This document shows, one piece after another, positions 1 to 18,400 of a stretch of DNA of 64,000 nucleotides. The notes beneath the pieces are model-generated. The model did not search any database. It was not told where the DNA came from and was given only the letters and a program-made list of their open reading frames with translations. The stretch covers positions 74,107,178-74,171,177 of the forward strand of contig CM067344.1 in the NCBI GenBank assembly GCA_034190875.2. Reading direction: 5' to 3'. The first letter of the stretch is position 1; the number at the start of each line of letters is the position of its first letter. The translations under genes were made by a program, and so were the position numbers. This stretch comes from Urechis unicinctus (Eukaryota; Annelida; Polychaeta; Xenopneusta; Urechidae).

Positions 1-300
1 CCCAACCTATACACACAGTAAATGATAGCCTGATAGTGATGCCCCAACCAATACACACAGTAAATGATAGCCTGATAGTGATGACCCAACCAATACACAC
101 CATAAAGAATAGCCTGATAGTGATGCCCCAACCAATACACACAGTAAATGATAGCCAAATATGATAGTGAGGGACAAACAATGCAGACAACACACACCAT
201 AACAGACCAAGCTTGCTTGATAGTGATGATCCAACCAATACACACCATAAAGAATAGCCTGATAGTGATGACCTAAACAATACACAGTAAAGAGTGTAAC
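1..300. repeat. 42-bp minisatellite
   Basis: The segment with CCTGATAGTGATG recurs at 29, 71 and 113, giving an exact 42-bp period, and decayed copies continue to about 300. The array runs off the left edge. It is open in one minus-strand frame because 42 is a multiple of three, but the translation has no codon logic and I treat it as non-coding. It lies in the first intron of the RIM gene. Confidence 0.85.
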
Positions 301-2673
301 CAAATATGAGATTGAGGGACAAACAGTATGCAGACAACACAACAGACATAACAAGACCAAACTTGCTTAATATGGCTCGTTTGGAGCAAATTCCTCTTTA
401 ACCAATTTACAGCAAACCCAAGTGATAACATTAACAAGCAATACAGACACTCCTCACAATGTAGTGTCATAAATCAAGCAAAAAGAAATGGGCAATAAGG
501 AACACCTCACAATGTACAGTGTCAGAAAACCAGAAATGTGAAAACGCCTCATAACCATTTCAAGCTGTTGAGATGGCCATTCATTTAGCCATGAACACTT
601 CAAAAGAGACAAACTACTAAGTAAGTTGCCCAATATGAACAGCATGTAGCACCATGGCCAACTCTACACTAAACTCCAGTCACCAAAATTCTCCTAGTCA
701 CTTAAATATCAAACAGCCATATATAACAAAAAGTCCTGTATAACACATCAACAATGTACACACTAAACGTTCCTCTCAATGGAAATTGTGCTTTTCACTA
801 AAGAACTCAACAATAACAAAAGCAGGTACATTCACAATAGTTTCCAACTATGAATGCTGTGGCAAACATTGCTACGAAGAGATAGAAATTGCTTGCTTAC
901 CCCATGATAAAAAATAACAGAGAGCCACGTTACAATTCATAATTAGAAAAATAACAACAAACGCATTAATATAATTTAAATAATCAACATAAATACTACA
1001 TATCAGTCATACCCATATACAATAGCACACATACATAACAAAAATACAGAACAGAGGGAGCATCCAAATATATGCACCATAACACATCATGCCTCCCACT
1101 GCATATGGGAGACTGCTGTTCTGCTACATAGATTTAACAGGTTTCTGGCAATGTATAACTGGTATAAGGCACTAAATATTTGGGGCCATTTTATAATGCA
1201 TGTACAATAATGGTGCAACTGTTGTATTTATATATGAAAGGTCTATGTTGGAAACTAGTGTTGATGATTGGGAGCAAGCACCTGTCTGGTGATTGACATC
1301 TATTGTTCAAACTCAGAAGTGCAATAAAAGTTGTCACTGCAATTGTGCCACATGGACAATGTATCATAGAGAAGAGTGACAACTGGAGACTGGCACTATT
1401 TACGAAACAATAGATATTTAACATTGTAAACGGGTGCTTAGTTAGCAAGTTTATATACTTGTTACCATCATGCAAATATAGGAGAATAGCTATGTAAGCC
1501 ATAAGAAGTGATGAAGGATGAATGTTAATTATCAAGCAACATTCCAGGACCTCTCTATACTTATGTTGCATGATGGGCCATATCACTAGCATTGCATAAG
1601 TGATGGTGTGGTGGTTGGGTAAGGGATGTGTTGCCTTTAAATACTGGTTTGGGGTATTGAGTAAAGATGCTGATTCAATATTTGGTGCTATGGTTGTACT
1701 GTTTTGATTGTTTACCTTATGAATGCAGGGTTCAAAATTTGCAGGGGTACAGAGGCCCCGACTCCTGAAAATTGTCTCGGGCCTCCATATTTCTCTAACA
1801 GGAGGCCCAGGTGGCTAGCATGTGCTCAACCCCCTCTATCGATGATAGAACAACATTATTTTGAGTATTTTACTCTATTTTATGAAATCCTGTTTTGATC
1901 ATATCGTGGGCCACCATATAATTACCCGGACCACCATCTTTCATGGCCTGACTGGCCACCAACAAAATAAGTTTGAATAGAACCACTTAGCATTGAAAGT
2001 CTATGCTATACTACAAATATTATTTCTGTTCGGCTTTTACAATCAAAGATCATTCATTCTAAGATAGCATCCATTGCTAAAACAAGATATGTGTTTATTT
2101 CGATGATTGTGGTTTGGTGTAGAAATAATTCTTCTTTCTAAATACTGACGAGCTATAATGTTTGAGCAAAGACCATGTTATGTGTTTTAAGAACTGGCAG
2201 TCTCAGTTTCCCCCTCATCCACAGACTTTTCTAGCAGGTAGGCGTTTATTTCCAGAAAAATACAGCACCTGTATTTGATGAATGTCACATTTTGCAACCA
2301 TCTATTTTACAAGCTAATAATCAGTTTTTATCATATGATAAAAACAGAACAGAAGTGGTGTTCAACATAGCGGCTTCATTCAGCTGATCAGAGCGACACC
2401 TTGATATCCGTAAGTGGTTTCGAAACTTAACCCTTAGCCTTAATTACTCCCAACAAGCATCCATCACCGATACCACAATGGGAAATTTATAAGATCAAAT
2501 ATTCATGTTATTATATTTGTACGTATATTCACCGTAATCGAACTAAAGAACTCCCAGGGGGAATTGTGCTCGGTATATCCGAAATCACCGACGATCACGA
2601 ACCCCAAAAACCAAAATGGCGGACGAATTCCCCCAAGGAATCGGGGAATGACTGGCTTCAAACTCAACCATAC
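301..2673 (-). other. Intron 1 of the RIM gene; no exon recognised
   Basis: This stretch follows the donor of the first RIM coding exon. I looked for the zinc-finger part of RIM on the minus strand and saw none, so the next exon probably lies beyond the left edge. The sequence is AT-rich and no mobile element was recognised. Confidence 0.4.
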
Positions 2674-2807
2674 CTGAGGATTTCTTGTTCTTTTTCCTCT
2701 TCTTCCTTTTGTCTTTGTATAACCGATTCTATAATCTGACGTTCCTCCTCTGTGAGGTGCCCCAAATCCGGCATTGGAGGCAGAGACGGACGACGAGCCA
2801 CGGACAT
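2674..2807 (-). CDS. RIMS: RIM (regulating synaptic membrane exocytosis protein), first coding exon
   Basis: RIM is an active-zone scaffold that binds Rab3, Munc13 and calcium channels at presynaptic release sites. Reading down from the ATG at 2807, the exon encodes about 44 residues: a short Arg/Pro-rich start, then PMPDLGHLTEEERQIIESV, then an RQKEEEEKEQEIL helix. This matches the start of the Rab-binding helix of RIM proteins (MPDL-HLTEEER, then RQK with acidic residues). The exon ends at a clear donor (CCTCAG|gtatgg) in phase 2. Only the N-terminus is here; the zinc finger, PDZ and C2 domains must lie beyond the left edge. Rabphilin and other Rab3-effector families share the helix, but the MPDL-HLTEEER string points to RIM. 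The start is chosen because it is the ATG just upstream of the conserved block. Confidence 0.85.
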
Positions 2808-4029
2808 AGCTGCCAATAACTGCAGCTATCCCGATCAATCGCACCCACAAAAATTGTAGAGGATTAATACAAAAATCTAAAATCTACGGCCTTAGTCCAT
2901 GCGTCACTCTAACCCATTTTGATTTCGTACTATTAATCCATATTGTCCGCTTCAGAGACATTGAGGCGCGATAAACCCGTCACAGTAGGGTTTGAATCGC
3001 AGCCGTCATTTTGTGTCAAAAGATCCGTTCGGAAGGAAACTCATCAATATTGCGCGTTTTAAAATGAATAATTCATGAACCTATATGCATAGTGGCCAAT
3101 AGTAGCGGACTTCGTATGACGTCATGTGTCAGCCGCAGCAGCTCAGAGATGGCGACGGTGCTGCTGCCATCAGGACAACTTCCGCATTGCACATGGAGCT
3201 TTTGTAACGATCGCTCTCAGCGGCTGTCAAGAATACTGACCATGATAACACGGGGCGATCTTATGAATGAAGCAACTTAACTTACAACAGGAAAAATACG
3301 GAACCATTTCCGAATGTCACATATAAATACCATGATCATAACTGGTTCAGCTGTACTCTTTTTGAAATTAGCATTACTCTTCTTTTATCGATGTTGAGGA
3401 TACTGTGTCTTGTGGTGGTTTTTGGTCTTAACTTCTGGCTTGGATTCAGTACATCTATCTTTGATTTTGCTTATTGATCTTGTAAAATGTCAACTTTATT
3501 ATACGAAACTCTCTTTAAAAGTTTTTGAAAGCCCTCAACCCCGTTTGACAACATGCGATCAGATTTGTTTTGAACATCGCCATTTGGGAAAACTATTGCG
3601 AACAAACGACAAATCAACATTAAACAAAGGGGGTGGGGGACATATTTCTTCGAAATATGTATTGCAATAATGACTCTTAGCTTATGCGCCTTGTGAATGT
3701 AAACTCATTTTAGTTAGCCTATCTTTGTCCTAGGCTAATGGATTCATTGAAACTGGGTCTCACTGTCTCAAAGTGTCCCAAATACTTCCTGCGGTATTAT
3801 ACACTATCGGTGAATGACTCCAATAACTTTTCTACAGATACCTGACTGCGAAACAGGGGAAACAACGTACAACAAGCGTGTCCGTGTCGAGAATAATGAT
3901 GTTTGAATTTATAGAAGACAATTATTATAATTCATATTTTAGGGCCACCTCTTATTACGCCACATCTTATAAAGTGGTAAATTTTATAGGCGTCATAGGC
4001 TAGCGATGACGCGCTTAGTGCAGCTACTT

Positions 4030-4160
4030 ACTTAGCCGAGCTCAGTCGGTACGGAGAGAGCATATGAACGTGCTCATTGGCTGCAAGATAGCCTAGAAGT
4101 CTGCGTAATGCAGAATCTAATCTTTACTATCCGGTGTACATTCCGCGGGTTCAAATAGAA
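4030..4160 (+). mobile_element. tRNA-derived SINE or tRNA pseudogene (tentative)
   Basis: A D-arm/A-box-like stretch, GAGCTCAGTCGGTA, lies near 4037, and a T-arm/B-box-like stretch, GCGGGTTCAAATAG, near 4147. Both resemble RNA polymerase III internal promoter boxes in order and orientation. Their spacing of about 110 bases is longer than in a normal tRNA, so the element is either a diverged SINE head or a tRNA relic with an insertion. No flanking duplication was found. Confidence 0.35.
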
Positions 4161-5734
4161 TCACAACCGCTTGCATTTGTGACCCATTAGATTATCTGCC
4201 AATTAACAAATCACAACCTATTGTCTTGGCTTGCACAAATTGATATATTGGATGTAAAACTCGTGCTCTAAGGTTCAAGTTATTTCATATGTAATGGTCT
4301 CGTCGAGATGTTGGGACATAGCAGTTCTATTAATATAGTATATGTCCCAATTGTAGGGACTTCATTACCCTTTATTATTTACGACAGTGAAACTTTCAAT
4401 AATTGATAATCTTTTCACAACCAGATTGACCTTGTTCCCGTGTATAAAACTCTTATAAATATAATTTGTCGACTCTTTACAATTCCAAAAAGAGAAGTCT
4501 TGATTGAGGACGTCATAGAAAAAAAATCGGCAATAAAGACCCTCATAATAATATCTTTGTCAGGTCCATCGCAGGTATTTATGAGTTTATCTTATGTTTT
4601 ACAAATACCAACTATGAATTGGGAATAAGATAAAGGAAAGAATATGTAGAACAATTGATAAACACATAGACGCAGTGGTGTCAATGAGTTTTTAAAATTT
4701 GGGTAGCATCGTAAAACTTCTCCATGTCATAGACAATTCGATTGATAGCTCAAACAACCACTTAGTTCAATGGTTATTTAGGCGATAAGTTTGGAATGTG
4801 TGGTACCTTTTGTGTCAAATTAGTTTTTTGAAAAACCAGAGCGTTGGCGACATGCGCTGGTATGCAGCTCCATGTCACCTTTTCCATATGATCAGTCCAA
4901 ATCAGGTTTTCATATAAGACTTTTGAATAAGCTGGCACTTTGTCTGTGGCGTACCCGGCTCTTCACGGCCAACGACGTATGAATTCCGTCAAGATCGAAT
5001 GGATTTGAATTGTTGTTACCAACAGCTGTAGTTAGTTCGATCAAGCACGGATGAAATGAGGGTCCCATGGATCAAGGAAGTTTCTTTGATTGTTACATGC
5101 GGCATAATCTGGAGCCGAAGTCGAGTTATTTTACGAAGTATTTTACGGTTTGCTTCAGACAAGCCCTCTTTAAAGCGTAAAGGTAATCCAATGTTTAGCC
5201 AGTTTTGTCATACGAAAGGAAAGTCGAAATTTAGTATTTCCAAAGGAGATATACGTTCTAGACCTATCTGGTTGCGCACATCTCTATATGATATTCCTAG
5301 CTGTAATATGATAAATTCACTCGAGAAGATAATTTGCCATTGTCATTTTGGCCACGAAACCTTTGGGTATTATCGCAAATCCTTTATTTCTTACCCCATA
5401 AATGTTGAATTAATGAGCTTAAAATAAAGAAGCTCGTTAAAATGACAGCCTTTCGTTACCTGGTGGGCACATGTGTACCACACCGGATAACAAAGTAGGG
5501 AACAAGTGCAGAAAAATCCTTTTATGCCTTTAACCCATCGTTTTGATTATGATTTTATTTGCACTAGCTAACTTTCTTTTCCCCTTTTTGTTGGTGACCG
5601 GCAATCCAGTCGAGTGATCAACTTTAAAGAGCTGTTATGACTTTTCTTCACTAGCTTGTGCAAGTTATGAGCGAGTGTATCGCGCTTATGGTATATTATG
5701 GTGATTGGTATACGTTCTTTGGTTCAAGTAAACT

Positions 5735-5735
<1 letters not shown>

Positions 5736-5767
<32 letters not shown>
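5736..5767. repeat. Poly-C tract (32 C)
   Basis: An uninterrupted run of 32 cytosines. Such runs are prone to length error in sequencing. Confidence 0.95.
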
Positions 5768-5768
<1 letters not shown>

Positions 5769-6156
5769 CAACCCGGTAATGGAATAATGCTATGAGGTAA
5801 ACATATTGTGTAGATCATGACACACTAGGTAAGTGTACTGGACAAGCTATCAGGGACGTGAATTTATATATAGCGACCCGGAAGCGGCTCGGTGCTCGAA
5901 ACCGAGCGCGTGTAGAGCACACAATTGTTACGGATCATAATGTATAGGGCAAGTGCGTGGGGCATACAACATGCCACGGTAATCATGCATACGGTTAGTG
6001 TGAGGGGCACCCAATATGGTTCAGATCTAATAGTACATAATGTACTATACGGTCTATGTTTTATATATTATAGTTATGCTGCATTAAGTATGCTGTAGTT
6101 ATTGTGTGTGGACAAAACACAACCAAAATCCAATCAGATGGTACTCATGTCAACAG

Positions 6157-6162
6157 TTTATT
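6157..6162 (-). terminator. Poly(A) signal of the TRAM gene
   Basis: TTTATT on the plus strand reads AATAAA on the minus strand, and GT-rich sequence follows downstream on that strand. It lies about 1 kb below the TRAM stop codon with no other gene between, so it is the likely polyadenylation signal. Confidence 0.6.
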
Positions 6163-7195
6163 CAACAGGAAAGCCGCATTGATTTAATTTTACAGTTATC
6201 ATGCCATTGAAGACATGTTGAGATTAAAGACAGTACATGGCCTTGTACATAGCACATAGATATTCACGGTTTCCAAAGCAAGCTCACATCTTATCATTTA
6301 AGTACATATTTTACTAACCAACTCATTAGCTTTTACTGAAACATAGCTAAAAGAAATTTCTTCATTCCAATGGTGCCTCAAGACATTACATTTTGGTGAA
6401 CCACACTTCATCAATACATGGTCAACAAACTTAATAAATTTGCCTGACGCACGCACCACACTTACGTTACGACCAAGAAAACAATACCAACTTATCTTCC
6501 AACTTACAGGCAATACTTTTAAGCAATGACAACAAGCTTTAAATACCAGAAACTGTGTCAGCTATATATAGGTAAAAGGTACAATACTTCACTAGCAGAA
6601 CAACAAGCCTATAATGCACAATGCCATGTTACCAATATATGTTTGATTTAATTGTGACTCAGGTGAGCATAAAGTTTTATAAGCTCAAGTTATTTCCCAA
6701 TCACCCACATCTCAAAAAAACAATTCACATTGACAGCTGCAACAAGAGAGAAATGATGACAAAAAACAGGAGGGCATAAAGCCTCGTGTTTCCAGCGCTT
6801 GAACAGTTAGCAAATGTACAACATCAATCCACTAGTTCCCGAGTAATAACATGAAACAAAGAGGAATGAATAAGTGGATTACACAAAGAGGAATGAGTTC
6901 TGCTGATTTGTTAGAGGGAACACCTGATGGTCCACACAGTGGGCAGATATCATCAGGCCTCAATGATGTAATGTTTAATTCATATTAAATACCAGTAGAA
7001 TTGCACTGAATTCAACTTAAGATGCTCATTTTCACAAATACTACCGAATTGAGAATACCACAGGATATCTTGATGGGATGGGGAAGGATCAAGCAGTAGA
7101 CTGAGAGGTAATTGGTAATCTCCTTCCAGAGAAAGATAATGCAGTTGAAGGCAGAGGGAGGGGAGATTACTTGAGGGTATTAGCTGGATGGATGC
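6163..7195 (-). other. TRAM 3' untranslated region (inferred)
   Basis: Between the TRAM stop codon and the AATAAA signal there is no further exon. The length of about 1 kb fits a 3' UTR. Confidence 0.5.
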
Positions 7196-13753
<6,558 letters not shown>

Positions 13754-13884
13754 TCAAGAATAGGAGAAGCCGACACAGAACCGGAAATGACGTAGCCACT
13801 TGCCTTGGTGTCGTTCGTAAGGACTCCACCAGGGGAGTGGGGTCATTGGGTCTATGGTTGGCAGAGAAATCCTAAAATGTTCAC

Positions 13885-14035
<151 letters not shown>

Positions 14036-14339
14036 TGCTTAATCCACCTCATATGACGGAGATTTCAGTCGACCCAACGACTATTTTTTTTTTTATGAAT
14101 ACGGCTGAGACAGCCAACTCAGCTTTTCGTCTAAAAAACCGGACTTCATGAATACACCCCTGATCTACAGCTTGTTGACACACTCGTATTTAATGTTAGC
14201 ATGCGCTGGAAAAAACCCAGAAACAAACGTCTCAAGCAATGCTTTTCATGTTTGGCAATGACGTCGTAGACGAACCCAGAGAGAGTGCGGAAACTGACTT
14301 GCCACCCGGGCGCGTGATTAGGCGAATTCAACTCGCCCC

Positions 14340-14365
14340 ATATATATATATGTATGTATGTATTG

Positions 14366-14399
<34 letters not shown>

Positions 14400-14778
14400 T
14401 GTATGTATGTATGCAAAGCAATGTGTGTATTCATGTATTATGTATGTATGTATGTATGTATGTACGTATGTATGTCTGAGATGTGTGTGTATGTATGAAA
14501 CTGATGTGTGCCACCCGGGTGTGTGTGTGATGTAGGTATGAATGTCAATGTATGTATGTATGTATGTATGTCTGTATGTATGTATGTATGTATGTATATG
14601 TATGTCTGTATGTATGTATGTATGTATGTATGTATGTATGTATGTATGTATGTATGTATGTATGTCTGTATGTATGTCTGTATGTATGTATGTATGTATG
14701 TATGTATGTATGTATGTGTGTATGTGTATGTATGTATGTATGTATGTATGTATGTATGTATGTATGTATGTATGTATG
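14340..14778. repeat. (TATG)n tetranucleotide microsatellite
   Basis: Long runs of the TATG/GTAT tetramer with interspersed GTCTG and GTGTG variants, broken by a short unique patch near 14415-14550. It is open in several frames on both strands (Met-Tyr-Val-Cys and His-Thr-Tyr-Ile repeats), an artefact of the 4-bp unit without internal stops. Confidence 0.95.
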
Positions 14779-14901
14779 GGCTAGGATCATATCAAGAGTT
14801 AGATATGAGGCGACACATAGCCGTAAATAGCAATGAATCGTGCTTTTCAAATCCGTTGGCTGCAAATCTAGTTCGCTGATTCGTTGAATTCTTTTTATCA
14901 G

Positions 14902-15108
14902 GTTTCCTGCAAGCAAGGTCAGGGAGCAGTGAACAGCTGGTACCGCGGTTTGACCCACCTGTTGCCAGCGCATCGACTTGACTCGGATTATCTGACGGAG
15001 TCTCAACAGAAGCGCATGTTCTTTCAACAGGTCACTGACGACGATACCACACTGAGCGAAACAATCCACTCAGGGAAACCATGGATACAAAGGAAGAATC
15101 GTTTTCAG
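14902..15108 (+). CDS. Candidate internal exon of an unidentified gene
   Basis: This 207-base segment is bounded by a good acceptor (pyrimidine-rich ...TTTTTATCAG) and a donor (TTTTCAG|gttgaa), is a multiple of three, and is open in one frame for all 69 codons. The peptide looks real, being rich in charged and aromatic residues, with blocks such as SWYRGLTHLLPAHRLDSDYL and ending PWIQRKNRFQ. I do not recognise the family. It is divergent from TRAM, so a plus-strand gene starting near 14 kb would share an upstream region with it. I found no partner exon: the microsatellite lies on one side and the 1.47-kb array on the other. It could be an exon of a gene spanning the array, or a relic. Confidence 0.45.
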
Positions 15109-15419
15109 GTTGAATTCCTTGTAGTTTTCTTACATTAAGTTAAGGTTGACACATGGGTGAGTTTTGTTAAGCCACTTCCGTGTGTGTAGATTCCGATCAA
15201 AGTCCAGTGGTTCGTGCAGATTCCTGTTGTACAGACACATTTGTTGCTTCATATGGTGTATTCGAAATCCTGCATATGTGTCGTTCACTCGTATGATCAG
15301 TAAGGTGATAATTGCTGTTATACCCCTTGAGGGAATGTAAGAGAAGGTTTTTGCCCCTGAGGTTTAATCAAGGAGTTTATAGCTCCGCAAAGAGGTTCAC
15401 TCGCGCCTCCGCCCAAGAA
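15109..15419. other. Unassigned sequence before the satellite array
   Basis: No gene or repeat was recognised. It may be intron of the gene that owns the candidate exon to its left, or an extended edge of the satellite. Confidence 0.4.
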
Positions 15420-18400
15420 ACGAGATGCCCATGAGGACATGGGTGAACTTGGCTAACAGTGTCGGAAACTTTTTAAAATTTCAATATTGACCCAAAATTG
15501 ACCAAGTTACTCTAGATTTATCGATAAACTATGATTCAGAGGCTGACACAAGGAAAAGCATAGTTTCATTTTTAATAGTACCGCGGCCTGCCGTACTTGC
15601 CGCGCCACGCGCCCCGCTCACCCCGCGCCGAAAGCAGATTCCTTTGTTCAGCGCGAGAGGCAGGCTGTTGTAAACAAGCCAGCGCCGAGCCATCAGAAAT
15701 GACACCCACTGTACTTCAAAAACTTACTTTATGAGAGAACTGTCATATATTTTGAGCAGAAAATTTTACACCTGTGTTCAGAATTGAATGGGCTTCCTTC
15801 GAGCGCAGACAAATTCACGATACGACCATTCACGACGGACGAACGACGCTATAACTTCAGATTTCAGTACCGTTTTTGCTTTGATTCGTTCAAAACCGGA
15901 AGTGACGCAACCGATATCAATAAATTTTGCGGATTAGATTTGCGCTGTTCATGTCAACATCTGATTTAATTTTTATCACCATTGAACTGATATTTACGAT
16001 TTTATTAGCAATCGAAAATTTGACGAAAATTGACTGAGTGAAATTTGCTTTTTCAACTCAACGCGCTTTGAAAAGGAGAAATATATTGATTTCATATGTC
16101 AATTATGAAAGTTTGGTAATTCCATCAGCTTTCAGAAAATATAAATTTTGTTACGATCGGACCATAATTATTGAATCTATTGCGAAATTAAAGAGTTTAG
16201 AGAGTTTGGCTACCAGAAATTTTCGACCTGCTACGATTTTTTTTACAATGCATTATTTACAACTAAGTATACTTAGAAAAAGTTTACAATTACATTATAC
16301 TCTCAGAATATGTTGACTGTATTGAAATTTAATTGTAAAGCATGGACGTATTGAGCATTGAACTTGTGTCAGTTTTTATAAACTTTGATGCTTTCGTGAC
16401 CGGAAGTGACGTCATCGACATTCATGAAATCTATGGATCCGACTTAAGCTGTCATGGAGCACATGTGACCCAATTTTCATCATTATCGGACATATATTGA
16501 CTGTTTTATAGACGCTCAAAATATTCATGAAACTTATGTTGTCATTCTGACCGATACCACGATTTTTCGACCTGGGGCGCTGGGGAAAACCGTTGGTTGG
16601 ATGGCCCCATATGAAATTCAAAAAAGTTTGCAATTAGAATGAGCTACACGATGATGTAAATTTTGTAACAATCCGACCATTAATAACGGAGTTATTCGAG
16701 ATACTAGTTTTTCACTTATTCGATGACCTTGACCTTAGTTTCAGGTCAAGGTCAAAACAAAACCTCTCGGTTCTGCGCATCAATCACGCCTAACGATTGA
16801 AGAAGAAAAAAATTGAAAATTTCAAAAATTGCGACCTGTATCGCGAAACAAAAAAAATGTTAACTAACAAACATCCAAACATACGAGATGCCCATGAGGA
16901 CATGGGTGAACTTGGCTAACAGTGTCGGAAACTTTTTAAAATTTCAATATTGACCCAAAATTGACCAAGTTACTCTAGATTTATCGATAAACTATGATTC
17001 AGAGGCTGACACAAGGAAAAGCATAGTTTTATATTTAATAGTACCGCCGCCTGCCGTACTTGCCGCGCCACGCGCCCCGCTCACCCCGCGCCGAAAGCAG
17101 ATTCCTTTGTTCAGCGCGAGAGGCAGGCTGTTGTAAACAAGCCAGCGCCGAGCCATCAGAAATGACACCCACTGTACTTCAAACTTACTTTATGAGAGAA
17201 CTGTCATATGTTTTGAGCAGAAAATTTTACACCTGTGTTCAGAATTGAATGGGCTTCCTTCGAGCGCAGACAAATTCACGATACGACCATTCACGACGGA
17301 CGAACCACGCTATAACTTCAGATTTCAGTACCGTTTTTGCTTTGATTCGTTCAAAACCGGAAGTGACGCAACCGATATCAATAAATTTTTCGGATTAGAT
17401 TCGCGCTGTTCATGTCAACATCTGATTTAATTTTTATCACCATTGAACTGATATTTACGATTTTATTAGCAATCGAAAATTTGACGAAAATTGACTGAGT
17501 GAAATTTGCTTTTTCAACTCAACGCGCTTTGAAAAAAGGAGAAATATATTGATTTCATATGTCAATTATGAAAGTTTGGTAATTCCATCAGCTTTCAGAA
17601 AATATAAATTTTGTTACGATCGGACCATAATTATTGAATCAATTGCGAAATTAAAAAGTTTAGAGAGTTTGGCTACCAGAAATTTTCGACCTGCTACGAT
17701 TTTTTTTACAATGCATTATTTACAACTAAGTATATTTAGAAAAAAGTTTACAATTACATTATACTTTCAGAATATGTTGACTGTAATGATATTTAATTGT
17801 AAAGCATGGACATATTGAGCATTGAACTTGTGTCATTTTTTATAAACTTTGATGCTTTCGTGACCGGAAGTGACGTCATCGACATTCATGAAATCTATGG
17901 ATCCGACTTAAGCTGTCATGGAGCACAAGTGACCCAATTTTCATCATTATCGGACATATATTGACTGTTTTATAGACGCTCAAAATATTCATGAAACTTA
18001 TGTTGTCATTCTGACCGATACCACGATTTTTCGACCTGGGGCGCTGGGAAAACCGTTGGTTGGATGGCCCCATATGAAATTAGAAAAAGTTTGCAATTAG
18101 AATGAGCTACACGATGATGTAAATTTTGTAACAATCCGACCATTAATAACGGAGTTATTCGAGATACTAGTTTTTCACTTATTCGATGACCTTGACCTTA
18201 GTTTTCAGGTCAAGGTCAAAACAAAACCTCTCGGTTCTGCGCATTATTAATGCCTAGCGATTGAAGAAAAAATACATTGAAAATATCAAAAATTGCGACC
18301 TGCAGTGCGAAACAAAAAAAATGTTAACAAACCAACAAACATCCCACAAACATACGAGATGCCCATGAGGACATGGGTGAACTTGGCTAACAGTGTCGGA

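Larger units (their letters stand above)
2808..6130. other. Intergenic region between RIM 5' end and TRAM 3' end
   Basis: This should contain the RIM promoter and 5' UTR just above 2807. No convincing coding exon was found; the longest open frame (5056-5427, plus) has no recognisable features. It holds a tRNA-like element near 4.03-4.16 kb and a poly-C run at 5736-5767. Confidence 0.5.

Noticed and set aside
4030..4160. Functional tRNA gene
   Set aside because: A-box and B-box are about 110 bases apart and I could not fold an anticodon arm; kept only as a tentative SINE or relic.
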